A stretch of 8,655 nucleotides of DNA from an uncultured Chitinophagaceae bacterium (lineage in GTDB: Bacteria > Bacteroidota > Bacteroidia > Chitinophagales > Chitinophagaceae): the NCBI GenBank assembly GCA_946885335.1, contig CAMPGG010000136.1, positions 1 through 8,655 on the forward strand. Direction: 5' to 3'. The stretch's first letter is position 1, and every line of letters starts with the position of its first letter. Shown piece after piece: positions 6,515-8,655 of this stretch. The position numbers were made by a program, and so were the translations under genes. A model generated the notes under the pieces. The model saw nothing but the letters and a program-made list of their open reading frames with translations. It made no database searches and was not told where the DNA came from.

Positions 6515-6537
6515 CTAACGATTATTGAAAAAGATCC

Positions 6538-7116
6538 TTAGTTTTTAGCCATATCAAATTTCCGGAATATTGACCTGACACCTGCATCTACTTCTTTACT
6601 CATCATTCTGCCACTTTGAATTTCTGTTGTCGTCCAACCCTGCCAAACAGTTTTATCTGTTTTAGCATCAATCATTGTAACAGTCAATGTACCTTCTCTT
6701 ACCGGCGTTTCATAACTATCGTATCCCAGGAATTGAGGCGGATAATAAATGGTACCATACCGGCGGGTGTATGGATTATAATATACCCGGGTATAGGGTC
6801 TTGTATAAACTGGTTCCGTTTCCTGTTTAACATTTCTTTCTACCAATACATCATAACTTAAAAGTACATCCGGGTTTTCATCAACCAAACGCCACCCGTT
6901 TTTTGATAACTCCTGGTTTACGGCTGTGCGTACCCGTTCATTAGCAATAGCAGATGCATCTACATTTTGCGAATCTTTTTTGATCCAGGAAAATGTTTGA
7001 TAATTTGTAAAATCTGTATTATCATCTTTTTCAATATAGGCCGTAGATGCACATCCAGCCAATACAAGGCTGGCAATGGCAAACAGTCCAAAAATGATTG
7101 TTTTCATTTGTTTCAT
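6538..7116 (-). CDS. DUF4136 domain-containing lipoprotein
   Basis: The 192-residue product has a lipoprotein signal peptide with a canonical lipobox LAGC (Cys22), so it should be lipidated and anchored in the cell envelope. The mature part fits the DUF4136 family (PF13590): DFTNYQTFSWIKKD near the start, ANERVRTAVNQELSKNGWRLVDENPDVLLSYDV in the middle (about 58-90), and GTLTVTMIDAKTDKTVWQGWTTTEI with RSIFRKF at the end. Between these, about residues 99-135 form a Tyr/Arg/Pro-rich insert (TRPYTRVYYNPYTRRYG) that probably forms an exposed loop. An AGGGAG Shine-Dalgarno-like sequence lies 7 bases before the ATG at 7116, favouring it over the ATG three codons on. The function of DUF4136 is unknown. 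The gene ends at a strong terminator; it starts 137 bp after the metallo-hydrolase stop, with no clear terminator in between, so co-transcription is possible. Confidence 0.9.
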   Translation of the reverse strand: MKQMKTIIFGLFAIASLVLAGCASTAYIEKDDNTDFTNYQTFSWIKKDSQNVDASAIANERVRTAVNQELSKNGWRLVDENPDVLLSYDVLVERNVKQETEPVYTRPYTRVYYNPYTRRYGTIYYPPQFLGYDSYETPVREGTLTVTMIDAKTDKTVWQGWTTTEIQSGRMMSKEVDAGVRSIFRKFDMAKN

Positions 7117-7123
7117 AACTACA

Positions 7124-7129
7124 CTCCCT
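7124..7129 (-). promoter_or_regulatory. Shine-Dalgarno-like site before the DUF4136 gene
   Basis: AGGGAG on the minus strand lies 7 bases before the ATG at 7116, a good distance for ribosome binding. The other starts checked in this window (gap, pgk, lemA and the secreted proteins) show no such site. It supports the first of the two possible ATG starts. Confidence 0.5.
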
Positions 7130-7253
7130 TTTTTATTATAGACGATTTTATTGAAGCAATAATTGTACTCGGTCTACTAAGGGTTTGTGAAAATTATGAA
7201 GGATGTGTGAAAGAATTTTTTACAATATGTTTCTGGTTGATTGAGATAATTTT

Positions 7254-8654
7254 CTATCCTAAACCGGTTTCATAATGCAGTTCGGGAATTTCAATATCTG
7301 TAAACCCTTTTTTTATAAGTCGTTCTTTAAAGTCCTGTTGTACATCATATTCACCATGCACTAAAAACATTCTTTGAACCTGTTTGGGATCCTGGCAGGC
7401 TAACCATTGATAAAGGTCTTCGTAATCTCCATGGGCACTCATACTTCTTATTGAACCCACTTCAGCATGCACTTCATGACGAACACCAAAAATGCTTACT
7501 TCCTTAGCGCCACTTAATAACCTTGCACCAAGGGAATTGGGTTCACAATACCCGCTCATTAAAATTGTATTGCGACTGTTCTCAATATTATTCCGGATGT
7601 GATGCTTTACACGCCCTGCATCAGCCATTCCGCTGGCAGAAATGATCACACAAGGTTCATCATAAAAATTCAACAATTTAGACTGTTCTACACTGCGGAT
7701 AAATTTGAGGCCTTTAAAATGAAACGGATCTTCATCAACCGATAAAATCTTTTGAATATGCCGGTTAAAATTTTCAGGAAAACTCTTCATCATTTCCGTT
7801 GCTTCAATACTTAACGGACTATCCACGAAATACGTTAATTCAGGAAGCCGATTTTCCAGTTCAAGTTGATTAAGTGCAAATAATATTTCCTGGGTGCGAC
7901 CTACACTGAAAGCGGGAATTATAAGTTTACCTTTTTTTTCAACGGCTTTTTCTATCCATTTTAAAATGATATCGGGTGTGGTCAGGTGCAGATCGTGAAG
8001 ACTGTTTCCATATGTTGATTCCATGATAATAAAATCAGCCTGTGGAAATGTCTGTGGCGATTTCAGGATAACATCTCTATATCGACCCACATCACCACTG
8101 AATGTTAGGGTTTGAATTTTTCCACTGTCGTTGATCTTTAAATGCACACATGCACTGCCGATAATATGTCCCGCATCAGTATACAACAATTCCACTTCTG
8201 GTAAAATCTCCACCCATTCACCATATTCTACCGGTTTAAAAAAACCAAATGATCGCTGGGCATCTTCCAACGTATAAAGGGGTTTTACATATGGCTGGTC
8301 ATTTAAAGCCCTTCGCTTATTGGTGTATTTCACTTCATCTTCCTGTATGCCTGCGGAATCTTCCAGCAAAATGGTAGTTAAAGCTTTTGTGGCAGTAGTA
8401 CAAAAAATTTTCCCTTTAAAACCTTCCTGCACCAATTTTGGTATTAAACCACTGTGATCTATATGCGCATGTGATAAAACCATTACATCAATTGATGCAG
8501 GATCAAAACCAAAATGCCGGTTTAATGAATCGGTCTCTTTTCCCATACCCTGGAAAAGGCCACAATCCAGCAGTATCTTTTTACCATTCTTTAAAGTTAT
8601 GATGTGCTTTGAACCTGTTACACAACGGGCAGCACCGTGGAAGGCAATCTTCAT
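7254..8654 (-). CDS. MBL-fold beta-CASP RNA metallo-hydrolase (CPSF73/YSH1-like)
   Basis: This complete 466-residue protein belongs to the metallo-beta-lactamase/beta-CASP family of RNA-processing nucleases. The MBL zinc-site motifs are present: SHAHIDHSG with His62, His64, Asp66 and His67, AGHIIGS with His163, and FSGDVGR with Asp188. The beta-CASP part has PAFSVGRTQEILF (247-259), YFVDSP with Asp278 (motif A), ISASGMADAGRVKHHI with the His351/His352 pair (motif B), and MSAHGD with His408 (motif C); LVHGE (431-435) follows in the RNA-metabolising (RMMBL) region. All catalytic positions I can check are intact, so an active zinc-dependent nuclease, presumably on RNA, is expected in the cytoplasm; the substrate is unknown. 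It is the short bacterial CPSF73-like form rather than RNase J, whose C-terminal domain is absent. The ATG is the second base triplet from the right edge, so its promoter lies outside the window. Confidence 0.95.
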   Translation of the reverse strand: MKIAFHGAARCVTGSKHIITLKNGKKILLDCGLFQGMGKETDSLNRHFGFDPASIDVMVLSHAHIDHSGLIPKLVQEGFKGKIFCTTATKALTTILLEDSAGIQEDEVKYTNKRRALNDQPYVKPLYTLEDAQRSFGFFKPVEYGEWVEILPEVELLYTDAGHIIGSACVHLKINDSGKIQTLTFSGDVGRYRDVILKSPQTFPQADFIIMESTYGNSLHDLHLTTPDIILKWIEKAVEKKGKLIIPAFSVGRTQEILFALNQLELENRLPELTYFVDSPLSIEATEMMKSFPENFNRHIQKILSVDEDPFHFKGLKFIRSVEQSKLLNFYDEPCVIISASGMADAGRVKHHIRNNIENSRNTILMSGYCEPNSLGARLLSGAKEVSIFGVRHEVHAEVGSIRSMSAHGDYEDLYQWLACQDPKQVQRMFLVHGEYDVQQDFKERLIKKGFTDIEIPELHYETGLG

Positions 8655-8655
8655 A

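Noticed and set aside
7130..7145. TATAAT sequence upstream of the DUF4136 gene, resembling a sigma-70 -10 box
   Set aside because: There is no -35 element at suitable spacing (TTGCTT lies only 13 bases upstream), and the window's other promoters are of the Bacteroidota type; AT-rich DNA gives such matches by chance.
1..8655. CRISPR array, insertion sequence, attachment site, riboswitch or defence genes
   Set aside because: I saw no regularly spaced repeats, transposase or integrase motifs, terminal inverted repeats or known riboswitch cores. All genes are housekeeping or conserved envelope families in a uniform orientation.

Overview
The window looks like an ordinary chromosomal segment of a Bacteroidota bacterium, probably of the Chitinophagaceae/Chitinophagales. 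This is inferred from the AT-rich DNA with sparse Shine-Dalgarno sites, promoters of the TAnnTTTG (-7) type, and small secreted proteins of a style I associate with that family. No 16S or other phylogenetic marker is present, so the family-level call is tentative. All eight supported protein genes and the single tRNA lie on the minus strand, so the window reads biologically from right to left.

In transcription order: a complete beta-CASP metallo-beta-lactamase RNA hydrolase (8654-7254); a DUF4136-type lipoprotein (7116-6538) ending in a strong terminator; a secreted protein of unknown function with a GTG start (6397-5600); tRNA-Glu(TTC) (5411-5340) with its own promoter and terminator; glyceraldehyde-3-phosphate dehydrogenase (5193-4180), a terminator, and phosphoglycerate kinase (4099-2906); a lemA-TPM-TPM cluster (2806-894) closed by a terminator; and finally the first 248 codons of a secreted protein with a low-complexity linker (745-1), which runs off the left edge.

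Functionally there are three coherent units. GAPDH and PGK catalyse consecutive glycolytic steps; they are adjacent but separated by an intrinsic terminator. LemA, a soluble TPM-domain protein and a membrane-anchored TPM-domain protein with a glycine-rich tail form a tight operon (1-bp and 13-bp gaps), suggesting a joint envelope-associated role that remains poorly defined. The other genes appear to be single transcription units.

I searched for a novel system (defence island, mobile element, CRISPR, biosynthetic cluster, riboswitch) and found none. The points most worth a second look are the LemA/TPM cluster, the two family-restricted secreted proteins, and the terminator between gap and pgk. 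No gene-free stretch exceeds 300 bases except 5194-5599, which holds the tRNA, its promoter and terminator, and the gap promoter region.
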